Shown one piece after another: positions 34,839 through 42,276 of a stretch of DNA of 42,323 nt. Both the position numbers and the translations under genes were made by a program. The stretch's first letter is position 1. Every line of letters starts with the position of its first letter. Origin of the DNA: an uncultured Akkermansia sp. (lineage in GTDB: Bacteria; Verrucomicrobiota; Verrucomicrobiia; Verrucomicrobiales; Akkermansiaceae); contig CANRKR010000013.1 of the NCBI GenBank assembly GCA_947631275.1, positions 1 to 42,323 on the forward strand, read 5' to 3'. A model generated the notes under the pieces. That model ran no database searches, was not told the DNA's origin, and saw nothing but the letters and a program-made list of their open reading frames with translations.

Positions 34839-36080
34839 TCAACGGTCGCATTCTCCCTGCACGAAGTCAAAGGAACCGAGGATTGCGCCTACATCGCTGA
34901 TGAGATGCCCCGGCAGCAACTCCGGCAGCATGGAGAGTGTGCAGAAGGAAGGACTGCGCATCTTTAATCTGTTCGGAAGCCCGCCGCCGGCGGAATCCAG
35001 GAAGAAGCCCAGCTCTCCTTTCGGGTTTTCGGCGGCGAAGAAGACCTGCCCGGCCGGGGCGTTGACGCATTCCGTGCTCACCATGAACTGGCGGATGAGT
35101 TCCTCCATCCCTTGCAAGGCATCTTCTTTGCGAGGAAGGACTCCCCATTGGTTCTGCACGCAGATGGGACCCGACGGCATCGTGTCGCACACCTGGCGAA
35201 TGATACGGACGGATTGCAGGATTTCTTCCAGGCGCAGTTGGAAGCGTGCGTAGCAGTCGCCTTCCTGCGCCACCGGCACATCGAATTCGTACTTCTCGTA
35301 GCCGAGGTAGGGGTTGGTCTTGCGCAGGTCGCGCTTCACCCCGCTGGCGCGCAGGTTCGGTCCGGTCATGCCGTTTTGCAACGCCATTTCCCGCGTGATG
35401 ACGCCCACGCCCACGAGGCGATCGATGAAAACCTTGTTGTGCAACAGCAATCGCTTCACTTCGTCCACGGTCTTCTCTACCGAATCACAGAACGCGAGCA
35501 CTTCCTTCTCAAATCCTTTCGGCAGATCCCGCGTCATCCCGCCGATGCGCGTGTAGGATGAGGTGAAACGCGCCCCGCAGATTTTTTCATAAAAATTGTG
35601 CACCTTTTCCTTTTCCTCGTAGCAGTACAGGAACGCCGTCATCGCTCCGGTGTCCATCGCGTACACTCCCAATCCCAGAAAATAGGAAGAAATGCGCGAA
35701 AGCTCAGCGCAGAGCACGCGGACGGCTTGTCCGCGTTCCGGGAGCTCCCAGCCCAGCAACTTCTCCACCGCGCAGGCGTACGCGATGTTGTTGCTCATGG
35801 GCGCCAGGTAGTCAAACCGATCCGTGTACGCCACATATTGGTTGTAGTGGCAGTTCTCCGCGATCTTTTCCATCCCTCGGTGCAAATAGCCGATCACGGG
35901 GTCGCAGGACACGATTTCCTCACCGTCCACCACGAGCTTGAGTCGCAGCACTCCGTGCGTTGCAGGATGCGAGGGCCCCATGTTGAGCGTCATCAGCTCA
36001 TGCGGCATATCCGCATCATCCCTCAGGTAGTCCGCAGTACCGACGCTGTCCGGCATCTCGATGATCTTCGTTGTCTTCAT
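34839..36080 (-). CDS. nuoD: NADH-quinone oxidoreductase subunit D
   Basis: 49-kDa-type subunit of complex I that shapes the quinone head-group site. The 413-residue product has GPSHPATHGVLRL with the conserved His and DRFDYLAPMSNN with the Tyr region. It ends EGECDR, close to the usual family end VFGEVDR. It is not fused to NuoC: only about 25 extra residues precede MPHELMTLNMGPSHP. It is the first gene of the cluster here, with a promoter candidate about 47 nt upstream. The expected nuoA, nuoB and nuoC are not upstream; a GH109-like gene is. Confidence 0.96.
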   Translation of the reverse strand: MKTTKIIEMPDSVGTADYLRDDADMPHELMTLNMGPSHPATHGVLRLKLVVDGEEIVSCDPVIGYLHRGMEKIAENCHYNQYVAYTDRFDYLAPMSNNIAYACAVEKLLGWELPERGQAVRVLCAELSRISSYFLGLGVYAMDTGAMTAFLYCYEEKEKVHNFYEKICGARFTSSYTRIGGMTRDLPKGFEKEVLAFCDSVEKTVDEVKRLLLHNKVFIDRLVGVGVITREMALQNGMTGPNLRASGVKRDLRKTNPYLGYEKYEFDVPVAQEGDCYARFQLRLEEILQSVRIIRQVCDTMPSGPICVQNQWGVLPRKEDALQGMEELIRQFMVSTECVNAPAGQVFFAAENPKGELGFFLDSAGGGLPNRLKMRSPSFCTLSMLPELLPGHLISDVGAILGSFDFVQGECDR

Positions 36081-36127
36081 GGTCTCTTCTTTCGGTCCTG
36101 TCTGCGCGCCTGCACGAACGCGCCCCC

Positions 36128-36156
36128 ATTTAACCCCTTATTGCCTCTGAAATCAA
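36128..36156 (-). promoter_or_regulatory. Possible promoter of the nuoD-N operon
   Basis: On the minus strand, TTGATT (36151-36156), 17 bp, TTAAAT (36128-36133). This would give a leader of about 41 nt, unlike the leaderless pattern of other genes here. Match quality is moderate. The rest of 36081-36331 shows no gene. Confidence 0.4.
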
Positions 36157-36313
36157 GTCTAAACTGCCCGCAGGCGCGGCAAACGTATGAAAAAGAATCT
36201 GATTGCTTACGGTCAGCGAAGTGAAAGAGAAAGCGTCACGCGCAGCGTAGACGAAGTAAAGGAGAGGCAGTAAGTTGAGGATGAGAAGGCAACAGCACGA
36301 GGAAACCAGGCCG

Positions 36314-36348
36314 GAAGAAAAAAAGTTCGATGACTTGTCCGATAAGTC
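36314..36348 (-). terminator. Weak terminator after the GH109-like gene
   Basis: GACTT/AAGTC arms (36332-36348) are followed on the minus strand by a T-rich run (about 36314-36325). It starts 13 nt after the stop codon. The stem is short, but the T run is long, so it may separate this gene from nuoD. Confidence 0.35.
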
Positions 36349-36360
36349 CTGCCGCGGTGA

Positions 36361-37797
36361 TCAAGGAGAATCTGCAGTTGTTCCGGCGATCGGATCGTCC
36401 TGCGAGTACGACGTCGGAGTCGTCCGCCGCCAGTCTCCGCGGGTGAAGTCCGGGAAGATTTGCGGGGCTCCGCCTTCGTACACCGATTTTTCCGTGAGCG
36501 GTCCTACCGATGACCAAAGCGCCGCCTCGTATACATTTTGGTCGGGAGCAAGTCCTTTCCGCAGGCACTCGACGATACGGTAGAGCATGATGTAATCCAT
36601 TGCCACACGGGGTGAAAGAGTCTCGATGTTTGCGGCGAGGCGTCGGTAGAGAGGATGATCAAAGCGTGCGTAGAGGTCATCCCGCGCCGCTTGACCGGTG
36701 TACCACGAGTGTCCTCCATCGGCATCCTGTTCGTGCCGCGCCTCGGGCACAAAGCTGCCGATGGCGCGCAGTGGGAAATCGGCAAGGGCGCCGGTCGTCC
36801 CCAGGATGAGATTCTTGCGATCGTAAGGACGCGGACTCGTCTCGTCCCACTGCACCAGGATCGTGCGCCCGAGTTGAGTGCGGATGACAGAGGTGTTCAC
36901 GTCCCCGCACAGGAATTCTGTGTTGTTCCAGCGATGAGCGTGCGGCAACGTTCGTTTGGCAAAGGAAGAGAGACCGATCGCTGGACTGCTCAGAGAAACA
37001 ATTCGTTCGAAGGTATCCTCCCCTCGCGCGATGTTCATGTATTGAGCCACAGGAGCGAGACCATGGGTAGGGTACAGGTTGCCGTTGCGCCCGGCGTAAT
37101 GCCGCACACGCCACGCGGCGGATCCCGAATCATCTCCCAATGTGCGAGTACGCAAGTCGTGAATGTACGCCGCCTCACCGTGCAGCAGGTCGCCGATGAG
37201 ACCCCGCCGCACCATGTTGAGAAACATCAGCTCGTGGCGTCCGTAAACCACTTCCTCAAGCATCATGCAGTGCCTCTGTGTGCGCTCGGCGGTATCTACC
37301 ACGGCCCACAGACCGTCCAGCGTGGTGGCCAACGGCACCTCAACAAAGGCATGGGCCCCGCTTTCCATGCAGTCCATGGCCATGCGTGCATGGAGTTCCC
37401 ACGGCGTGTCGATGAAAACGGCATCCGGCTTTTCCTTTTCCAGCATGCGCAGGTATGCATGCGCTCCCTCGCCGTAAGAAGTCGCTCCTCCGTGCCCCTT
37501 TTCCCGGAGCTCCGCGAGAGCCTGCCGTCGCGCTTCATCTCGCGTGTCACATAACGCCACCACCTCGCACCCCTCCAGCTGTGCCAGAATCTTAAGCATG
37601 GCCATTCCGCGCGCGCCGAGGCCGATTACAGCCGCGCGCACCTTTCCCAGAGCCGGGGCAGCAAAGTTGCCCATGTAGAGAGAGCCCGCCGGTCGAGGCA
37701 GGGAGACCGCAGTGTCGACCGGGGCTACGTTTTTCTTGTGAATCCGTCGTGCATCCGGCAGGAGTTTGTCCTTCTCTTTTCGTTCCTCGTCCAGCAT
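36361..37797 (-). CDS. GH109-like NAD-dependent glycosidase/oxidoreductase (Gfo/Idh/MocA)
   Basis: Resembles family GH109 enzymes, which remove alpha-N-acetylgalactosamine by an NAD-dependent redox mechanism; Akkermansia has such enzymes. The 478-residue product has the Rossmann motif AAVIGLGARGMAMLKIL, then EVVYGRHELMFLNMVRRGLIG, GEAAYIHDLR, GNLYPTHGLAPVAQYMNI with the likely catalytic Tyr/His, and WDETSPRPYDRKNLILG. Its length fits the family. No signal peptide or Tat motif is seen: the first 40 residues are charged and polar (MLDEERKEKDKLL), so it probably acts in the cytoplasm on imported sugar or is another sugar dehydrogenase. It has its own promoter and is codirectional with nuoD. A Gfo/Idh/MocA enzyme of other specificity is the alternative. 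Confidence 0.82.
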   Translation of the reverse strand: MLDEERKEKDKLLPDARRIHKKNVAPVDTAVSLPRPAGSLYMGNFAAPALGKVRAAVIGLGARGMAMLKILAQLEGCEVVALCDTRDEARRQALAELREKGHGGATSYGEGAHAYLRMLEKEKPDAVFIDTPWELHARMAMDCMESGAHAFVEVPLATTLDGLWAVVDTAERTQRHCMMLEEVVYGRHELMFLNMVRRGLIGDLLHGEAAYIHDLRTRTLGDDSGSAAWRVRHYAGRNGNLYPTHGLAPVAQYMNIARGEDTFERIVSLSSPAIGLSSFAKRTLPHAHRWNNTEFLCGDVNTSVIRTQLGRTILVQWDETSPRPYDRKNLILGTTGALADFPLRAIGSFVPEARHEQDADGGHSWYTGQAARDDLYARFDHPLYRRLAANIETLSPRVAMDYIMLYRIVECLRKGLAPDQNVYEAALWSSVGPLTEKSVYEGGAPQIFPDFTRGDWRRTTPTSYSQDDPIAGTTADSP

Positions 37798-37814
37798 TTC
37801 GTTCTCTTATCTCC

Positions 37815-37843
37815 ATTGTACGCATGGAGTCAGTGCGAGTCAA
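37815..37843 (-). promoter_or_regulatory. Promoter of the GH109-like gene
   Basis: On the minus strand, TTGACT (37838-37843), 17 bp, TACAAT (37815-37820): 10 of 12 consensus bases. Seventeen nt separate the -10 from ATG 37797, giving a leader of about 11 nt. The rest of the gap to 38099 shows no supportable gene. Confidence 0.7.
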
Positions 37844-38099
37844 GAAGAGGGTGATTTCATGCAGGGCAAACGTATTTGAAAGTTGTTTAGTCTAAGTAAA
37901 AAATGAGTTGTAAAACACAAAGTTGGAAGTACGGCGAGCGTAGTTTGCTGGGTTACGGCGCCGTTGCAGATGGTGGGTTTTGGAACATGAGAGGCAATTG
38001 GATAGAGAGGTTTTGGATGAACCAGGCCGAATCTCCAGCTTACCGACTCAAAGCAAATGCATTCGCCATGCGGTTGTTCCGGAAGCTCTTTCTTTGGAC

Positions 38100-38129
38100 T
38101 TGCAGGGGCGGTGGGAACAGTGATAGAAT
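38100..38129 (+). promoter_or_regulatory. Promoter of the RelE-like / ABC permease operon
   Basis: TTGCAG (38100-38105), 18 bp, TAGAAT (38124-38129). Six nt later is the GTG at 38136, so the predicted first transcribed base is the start codon itself. Confidence 0.55.
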
Positions 38130-38135
38130 GCAGGC

Positions 38136-38510
38136 GTGCACCAGATCATCTTCAACGAGATAAGCGCCAGAGAGATCTCGGCGATCCCAACGCTGCAGCA
38201 GCTTGAGCTTGTCAACAGTTTCCGCGTGGAGGACGACATCCTTCGAAAAGAAAGCGATTCGAATGCGCCGTTTGGAATTGTGGAAAGGGAAGGGCGCAAA
38301 ATTTATCGTTTTCGCTCCGGGGATTATCGGATCTACTTCACGATGGAGGACGGGGCAGTGATTGTTCAGCGGGTGCTGCATACGAATTCGCTCAAGGATT
38401 TTTTGTTTCGCTCTGGAATGGGTGGTGGCACGGAAGACCAGCGGCTGGGGGCGTCGCGCTCTTTCTGGCGGCTTATCGACGAAGGGGAACAGGCACCGCG
38501 TAGTAGGTAA
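38136..38510 (+). CDS. RelE/ParE-like protein without visible antitoxin
   Basis: Resembles the RelE/ParE fold of type II toxins, which cut mRNA or poison gyrase, but the role here is unknown. The 124-residue product starts at GTG. The RelE-like core is FGIVEREGRKIYRFRSGDYRIYFTMEDGAVIVQRVLHTN, with the basic and aromatic residues typical of the fold, followed by SLKDFLFRSG. The last 30 residues are a polar tail not usual in RelE. No antitoxin-like gene lies next to it: the upstream frame at 37903-38163 does not look like one. The gene is only 6 nt before an ABC permease gene, so it is the first member of an operon and may be a domesticated regulator. Confidence 0.75.
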   Translation: MHQIIFNEISAREISAIPTLQQLELVNSFRVEDDILRKESDSNAPFGIVEREGRKIYRFRSGDYRIYFTMEDGAVIVQRVLHTNSLKDFLFRSGMGGGTEDQRLGASRSFWRLIDEGEQAPRSR

Positions 38511-38516
38511 ACGGAC

Positions 38517-39443
38517 ATGTTTTCGTCCATCTCGCATGCCATGAGAATGCCCGGACGGATAGGCGCCGTGGCCGGGGTGACGTTCACGCAGCTGGTGCGA
38601 ATGCGGACGTTTGCGGTATTGGCGATCTTTTCGTTGGGATTTTTGGGTTTGCAATTTATTCCATACCAGCAAAATCTTGGCATGGAGTACCAGGGACTCG
38701 GACAGCTGCAGCTGATGCGGGATGTAGCGATGGGGTGCATGCATCTCTTCAGTACGCTGTTTTGTGTGGCAGCGACATCTCTTCTTCTGCCGCGCGACAG
38801 CGAGGATCGCATCCTGTACACGATACTGAGCAAACCGGTGCCGCGGTTTGATTATTTGGCGGGGAAAGCGCTGGGGGTGATTGGGGTGTTGGGAGTGATG
38901 CTATTGGTCATGGATGGACTGATGGTGGGACTCCTGCAGCTGCGAGGAGCTGAGATAACGCGGCAGCTGCAAGAGGTGCTGGTGGCGCGGAATCTCAGTG
39001 AACAGGAGATGCTGCCTTATCTGCAGCAGGTGGAAGAAGCGGGCGGTGTGGCGGCAGCACAGTGGAATCTATTGGCGTCTTTCTTTGGGTATGCCGTGCT
39101 GACAACATTTACACTGACGATTTCCTGCTTCACAAGCGGTACGCTGGTGAGCATGGTGTTTGCGCTTGGCGGGTATTTTATCGGAACATTTCGTGATCAG
39201 TTCTTCGGGTTGATCCGATCTGTCGGCGGATGGGGAAATGCGCCGAGTGCGGGAGTGCAGTGGATAGAGCGCGTGTTTTCCCTCGCGTTGCCGGATTTTA
39301 GTCTGTTCAGCTTTTCTGAAAACGTCGAAGTGATTGCAGAAGCCGGTGCGAGGTTGCTGGGTGAGCTGAGTCTCATAGCGCTAGGTTACATGTTATTGCA
39401 CCTTTTACTCGGTGCGTGGATTCTCTCCCATAAGGAATACTGA
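38517..39443 (+). CDS. ABC-2 family transporter permease
   Basis: Membrane half of an ABC transporter; substrate unknown. The 308-residue product has about six membrane segments, beginning near VRMRTFAVLAIFSLGFLGLQF. The block LPRDSEDRILYTILSKPVPRFDYLAGKALGVIG is typical of ABC-2 permeases. A soluble, Gln-rich helical section (about 140-175, with LQEVLVARNLSEQEMLPYLQQVEEAGG) sits between the second and third helix pairs. No ATPase gene is adjacent, although such permeases need one, so it must be supplied from elsewhere. It lies 6 nt after the RelE-like gene and 13 nt before the Sel1 gene. Confidence 0.85.
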   Translation: MFSSISHAMRMPGRIGAVAGVTFTQLVRMRTFAVLAIFSLGFLGLQFIPYQQNLGMEYQGLGQLQLMRDVAMGCMHLFSTLFCVAATSLLLPRDSEDRILYTILSKPVPRFDYLAGKALGVIGVLGVMLLVMDGLMVGLLQLRGAEITRQLQEVLVARNLSEQEMLPYLQQVEEAGGVAAAQWNLLASFFGYAVLTTFTLTISCFTSGTLVSMVFALGGYFIGTFRDQFFGLIRSVGGWGNAPSAGVQWIERVFSLALPDFSLFSFSENVEVIAEAGARLLGELSLIALGYMLLHLLLGAWILSHKEY

Positions 39444-39456
39444 TTGACCCAATACG

Positions 39457-39909
39457 ATGGATGCAAATGCCCCAGAAAATGAGGAAGAGCTGATTCGGTC
39501 CTGTATGCGGCAGGGGAGGCGATTGCTGCGTGGAAGAGGTGTGCCGCGGGATTATGAACGTGCCTTGGAGTGCTTTGATCGTGCGGCGCGAGCCGGAGAT
39601 ACTGATGCTCTCTACATGCTCGGGAAATGCTACCTGAAGGGGGTGGGATGTCGAAAGGATCCTAACGGCGGCGTAGATTGCCTAGAGCGTGCGGCAGAGC
39701 GCGGACATGGTGCGGCTGCATTGAGGCTGGGAAAGTGCTTTGAGGAAGGCAACGGAGCCCCGCGCAGTGCAGAACTGGCGTCATACTGGTACCGTCGCGC
39801 TGCTGTCGCCGGGGAAAGTAAAGCTTTTGATTGCATGCAGCGACTCAACGCACGCCAGAATACCTCGTATCCATCCCGACTGAAAAACGAAGCGCGGGAC
39901 TCAGGGTAA
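39457..39909 (+). CDS. Sel1-repeat protein
   Basis: Short alpha-solenoid protein likely used for protein contacts. The 150-residue product carries about three Sel1-like repeats: RRLLRGRGVPRDYERALECFDRAARAGDTDA, LYMLGKCYLKGVGCRKD..CLERAAERGHGAA, and LRLGKCFEEGNGAPRS..YWYRRAAVAGESKA. No signal peptide is seen, so it is probably cytoplasmic. It is the third gene of the RelE-like and ABC permease operon. The C-terminal tail (NTSYPSRLKNEARDSG) is basic and polar. Its partner cannot be told from the sequence. Confidence 0.85.
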   Translation: MDANAPENEEELIRSCMRQGRRLLRGRGVPRDYERALECFDRAARAGDTDALYMLGKCYLKGVGCRKDPNGGVDCLERAAERGHGAAALRLGKCFEEGNGAPRSAELASYWYRRAAVAGESKAFDCMQRLNARQNTSYPSRLKNEARDSG

Positions 39910-40097
39910 CGCATTTGTTCTGAAGTCGGATCGCGCATGCGTATGGCCCCGGCTATTCGCTTTAAAAACTTGTTTCGGCCCCCAATTTTACGTGTGAGGA
40001 TAGGAAAAAGGGGGAAGAGGTACCCCGGGACATGTTCCCTAACGTCGGCGGAAAGAACCATGCTATGAGAAGGCGCTGGGGAAACGACAAGACAAGC

Positions 40098-40300
40098 GCT
40101 TGAGAGAGTGCTGCAGGCCAATGACTTATTCAAATTATCAAATGAACTGCGACGAGCCGCCAAGAGTATGGTAGACGATACGTAAGATGGATGAAAAACA
40201 CCTGAGAGAAAAGCTTGACGTGTTGAAACCAGGGGCTAACATGCCTTTGGTTCAGCGAACTTGCGAGATTCCGCGAGAAAAATGTGATTTACCACGGTGA
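40098..40300 (+). pseudogene. Possible coding remnant or pair of tiny ORFs
   Basis: Within the 435-bp gap 39910-40344, one frame ending at 40185 reads as a helical, charged tail (QALERVLQANDLFKLSNELR then RAAKSMVDDT) but has no good start. Two bases after its TAA, ATG 40187 opens a 37-codon frame (MDEKHLREKLDVLKPGANMP, then 17 residues ending in CDLPR) that stops at 40300. The pair looks like the end of one gene followed by the start of another, as in an eroded two-gene cassette. Codon pattern is suggestive only, and I recognise no family. Confidence 0.25.
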
Positions 40301-40344
40301 AGTTGCTTAATGTCTCGGTCCCGTGCGCAATCTCTCCGCATTTT

Positions 40345-42240
40345 TCAGATCACCAGTCCTCGCAGGAGCAGTTCGGCGTTGTTTTGCGTTTTCTGAATAT
40401 TGACCAGCAAGTGCTGCAGGGCCTCCCAGCCTGGATGGGTTGCCAGCTGACGGCGCAATTGCAGGATACGCGTCATCTCATCCGGGTGGTATAAACGGTC
40501 ATCATTTCGGGTGCCGCTCTGGGGGATGGAAATGGCGGGGTAAATGCGGCGTTCGGCGAGTTCACGATCCAGCCGCACTTCCATGTTGCCGGTGCCTTTA
40601 AACTCCTCAAAAATGATTTCATCCATCCGCGATTCCGTGTCTACGAGGCAGGTTGCAACGATGGTGAGACTGCCGCCCTCCTCCACGTTGCGTGCCGCAC
40701 CGAAAAACTTGCGAGGTTTCTCCAACGCGTGCGAATCCAGCCCCCCGGACATGGTACGTCCGCCGGCAACATGCGCATTGTGCCCACGAGCCAGTCGTGT
40801 GAGCGAATCCAGAAGAATAACAACATCTTTCCCTTGTTCCACGAGACGACGGGCACGCTCTAGCACCAACTCACTCAATTGCTCGTGCCGACGAGAGCTT
40901 TCATCAAAAGTGGATGCATACACGGGGACATCTACCGTCTCCTCGAAATCTGTCACCTCTTCCGGACGCTCATCCAGCAGCAAAACAAGAAGCTTTGTTT
41001 CCGGATAATTTGCGCGAATAGATCTTGCTATTGTCTTGAGTAAAATTGTCTTACCACCTCGAGGCGGAGCCACTACGAGAGCTCGCTGTCCCATTCCCAG
41101 CGGAGCAATCAGGTCCAGCACCCGCATGGCGGGCGATTTGATGTCCATATTCTCCAAAATGAGGCGACGTGTGGGAATCAACGCGGTGAGTTGCTCAAAC
41201 TCTTTTTTTTGCACATATTCATCCGCCGGTTGACCTTCGATGAGCAAGACCTCGCCTGCCAACAATGATTGCTCAAATTTCGGTGAGCAACAAAGCTGCA
41301 CGCGCACCTCATTGCCCACTCTCAGATTGTAGCGCCTCATGAGCTCACCGGGGAACAGAATGTCATCTTCCCCAGAGCGAAAATTGTTCTCTGCATCCCT
41401 CAGTACAAATTGATTGGGATAGCGATTCGTATCAATTACACCGGTGACCTGCACCTGGCTCCCCTCGGTGAGGTATGCGCGCGCGATGGCCGCGATGAGC
41501 TTGCGGCGATTCATGTCACCACTGAGACCTTTGGTCGAAAGACTTTCTGCCTTCTGTTGCAGTTCAAAGAATTCCATGCGTCGTAGTTCGTTCATATCCA
41601 CGACGATTGACCGGGCGCGGTGAGCTTTTACCTCGTTCTCAATTTCGGCGTGGTAGAACATCTGTACCTGCGTCCGCAGAAGCTCTTCATCTCCTTCGTT
41701 CCAAAAGACATAGTCTGCTCCATCGATCTTTTCCTGTGTCGGAGCCTGAGCCGCCAGCATGGCCTCTGCCGCCTCACGATTGCACGAACTACGCTGCATG
41801 AGGCGTCTGAGCTGTCCTTCCCGACTCAACGCTACCGTGCAAACTTTGTCCGCTGACACGTGCGCTACCTTGCTCTCGAAATAGAGAGGAATTTCCGCGA
41901 GGAAAGTATGAATCTCTCCACTTTGGCGCGCTTCTGCCTGTGCCTGAATACACGCCTGCGCTAGCACAGGGTGTACCACCTCTTCCAAACGAAGACGCCC
42001 TTGCGGATCACGGCTAACGACCTCGCGCAGGAAATCACGATCGACCGCTCCCTGTGCATCCAGCACATCCGATCCGAAGAGAGTCACGAGATCACGTGCC
42101 ACTTTTCTCGCACTGTAAAGCTCTGAAACTACCTTGTCGCTGTCAAACACGGTCAACCCCTCCTCGCACATCTCGCGAAGCATCCGCACGACCGTACTCT
42201 TCCCGGATGCAATACCCCCTGTCACAACGATAACTTTCAC
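40345..42240 (-). CDS. rho: Fused dephospho-CoA kinase and transcription termination factor Rho
   Basis: One 631-residue frame holds two full enzymes. Residues 1 to about 200 are CoaE, which phosphorylates dephospho-CoA: Walker A TGGIASGKST (7-16), FDSD (32-35), VVHP (88-91), AEIPLYFES (115-123). Residues about 220-631 are Rho, the RNA-dependent helicase that ends transcription: N-terminal helices, an RNA-binding cold-shock-like domain (about 262-335), Walker A APPRGGKT (391-398) where E. coli Rho has APPKAGKT, Walker B VVILLDSLTRLARGHN, and FFGAARNVEEGG. No stop or frameshift lies between them. GTG 42240 is chosen because a promoter ends 7 nt before it and gives the usual CoaE start MKVIVVTGG. 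ATG 42249, overlapping the -10, is the alternative. Confidence 0.93.
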   Translation of the reverse strand: MKVIVVTGGIASGKSTVVRMLREMCEEGLTVFDSDKVVSELYSARKVARDLVTLFGSDVLDAQGAVDRDFLREVVSRDPQGRLRLEEVVHPVLAQACIQAQAEARQSGEIHTFLAEIPLYFESKVAHVSADKVCTVALSREGQLRRLMQRSSCNREAAEAMLAAQAPTQEKIDGADYVFWNEGDEELLRTQVQMFYHAEIENEVKAHRARSIVVDMNELRRMEFFELQQKAESLSTKGLSGDMNRRKLIAAIARAYLTEGSQVQVTGVIDTNRYPNQFVLRDAENNFRSGEDDILFPGELMRRYNLRVGNEVRVQLCCSPKFEQSLLAGEVLLIEGQPADEYVQKKEFEQLTALIPTRRLILENMDIKSPAMRVLDLIAPLGMGQRALVVAPPRGGKTILLKTIARSIRANYPETKLLVLLLDERPEEVTDFEETVDVPVYASTFDESSRRHEQLSELVLERARRLVEQGKDVVILLDSLTRLARGHNAHVAGGRTMSGGLDSHALEKPRKFFGAARNVEEGGSLTIVATCLVDTESRMDEIIFEEFKGTGNMEVRLDRELAERRIYPAISIPQSGTRNDDRLYHPDEMTRILQLRRQLATHPGWEALQHLLVNIQKTQNNAELLLRGLVI

Positions 42241-42247
42241 GCCGCCC

Positions 42248-42276
42248 ATCCTATCATGACACACCGCCCCCATCAA
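42248..42276 (-). promoter_or_regulatory. Promoter of the coaE-rho fusion, leaderless
   Basis: On the minus strand, TTGATG (42271-42276), 17 bp, TAGGAT (42248-42253). The last bases of the -10 overlap the ATG at 42249, but the GTG at 42240 lies 7 nt beyond it, so a message starting at or next to that GTG is predicted. Confidence 0.45.

Noticed and set aside
37903..38163. 86-codon frame before the RelE-like gene, considered as an antitoxin
   Set aside because: It overlaps the RelE-like start by 28 nt and runs through that gene's promoter. Its sequence shows no DNA-binding or acidic-tail features of antitoxins.
39630..40163. 177-codon minus-strand frame covering the Sel1 gene end and the following gap
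   Set aside because: More than half is antisense to the Sel1 repeats, and the remainder has no recognisable pattern.
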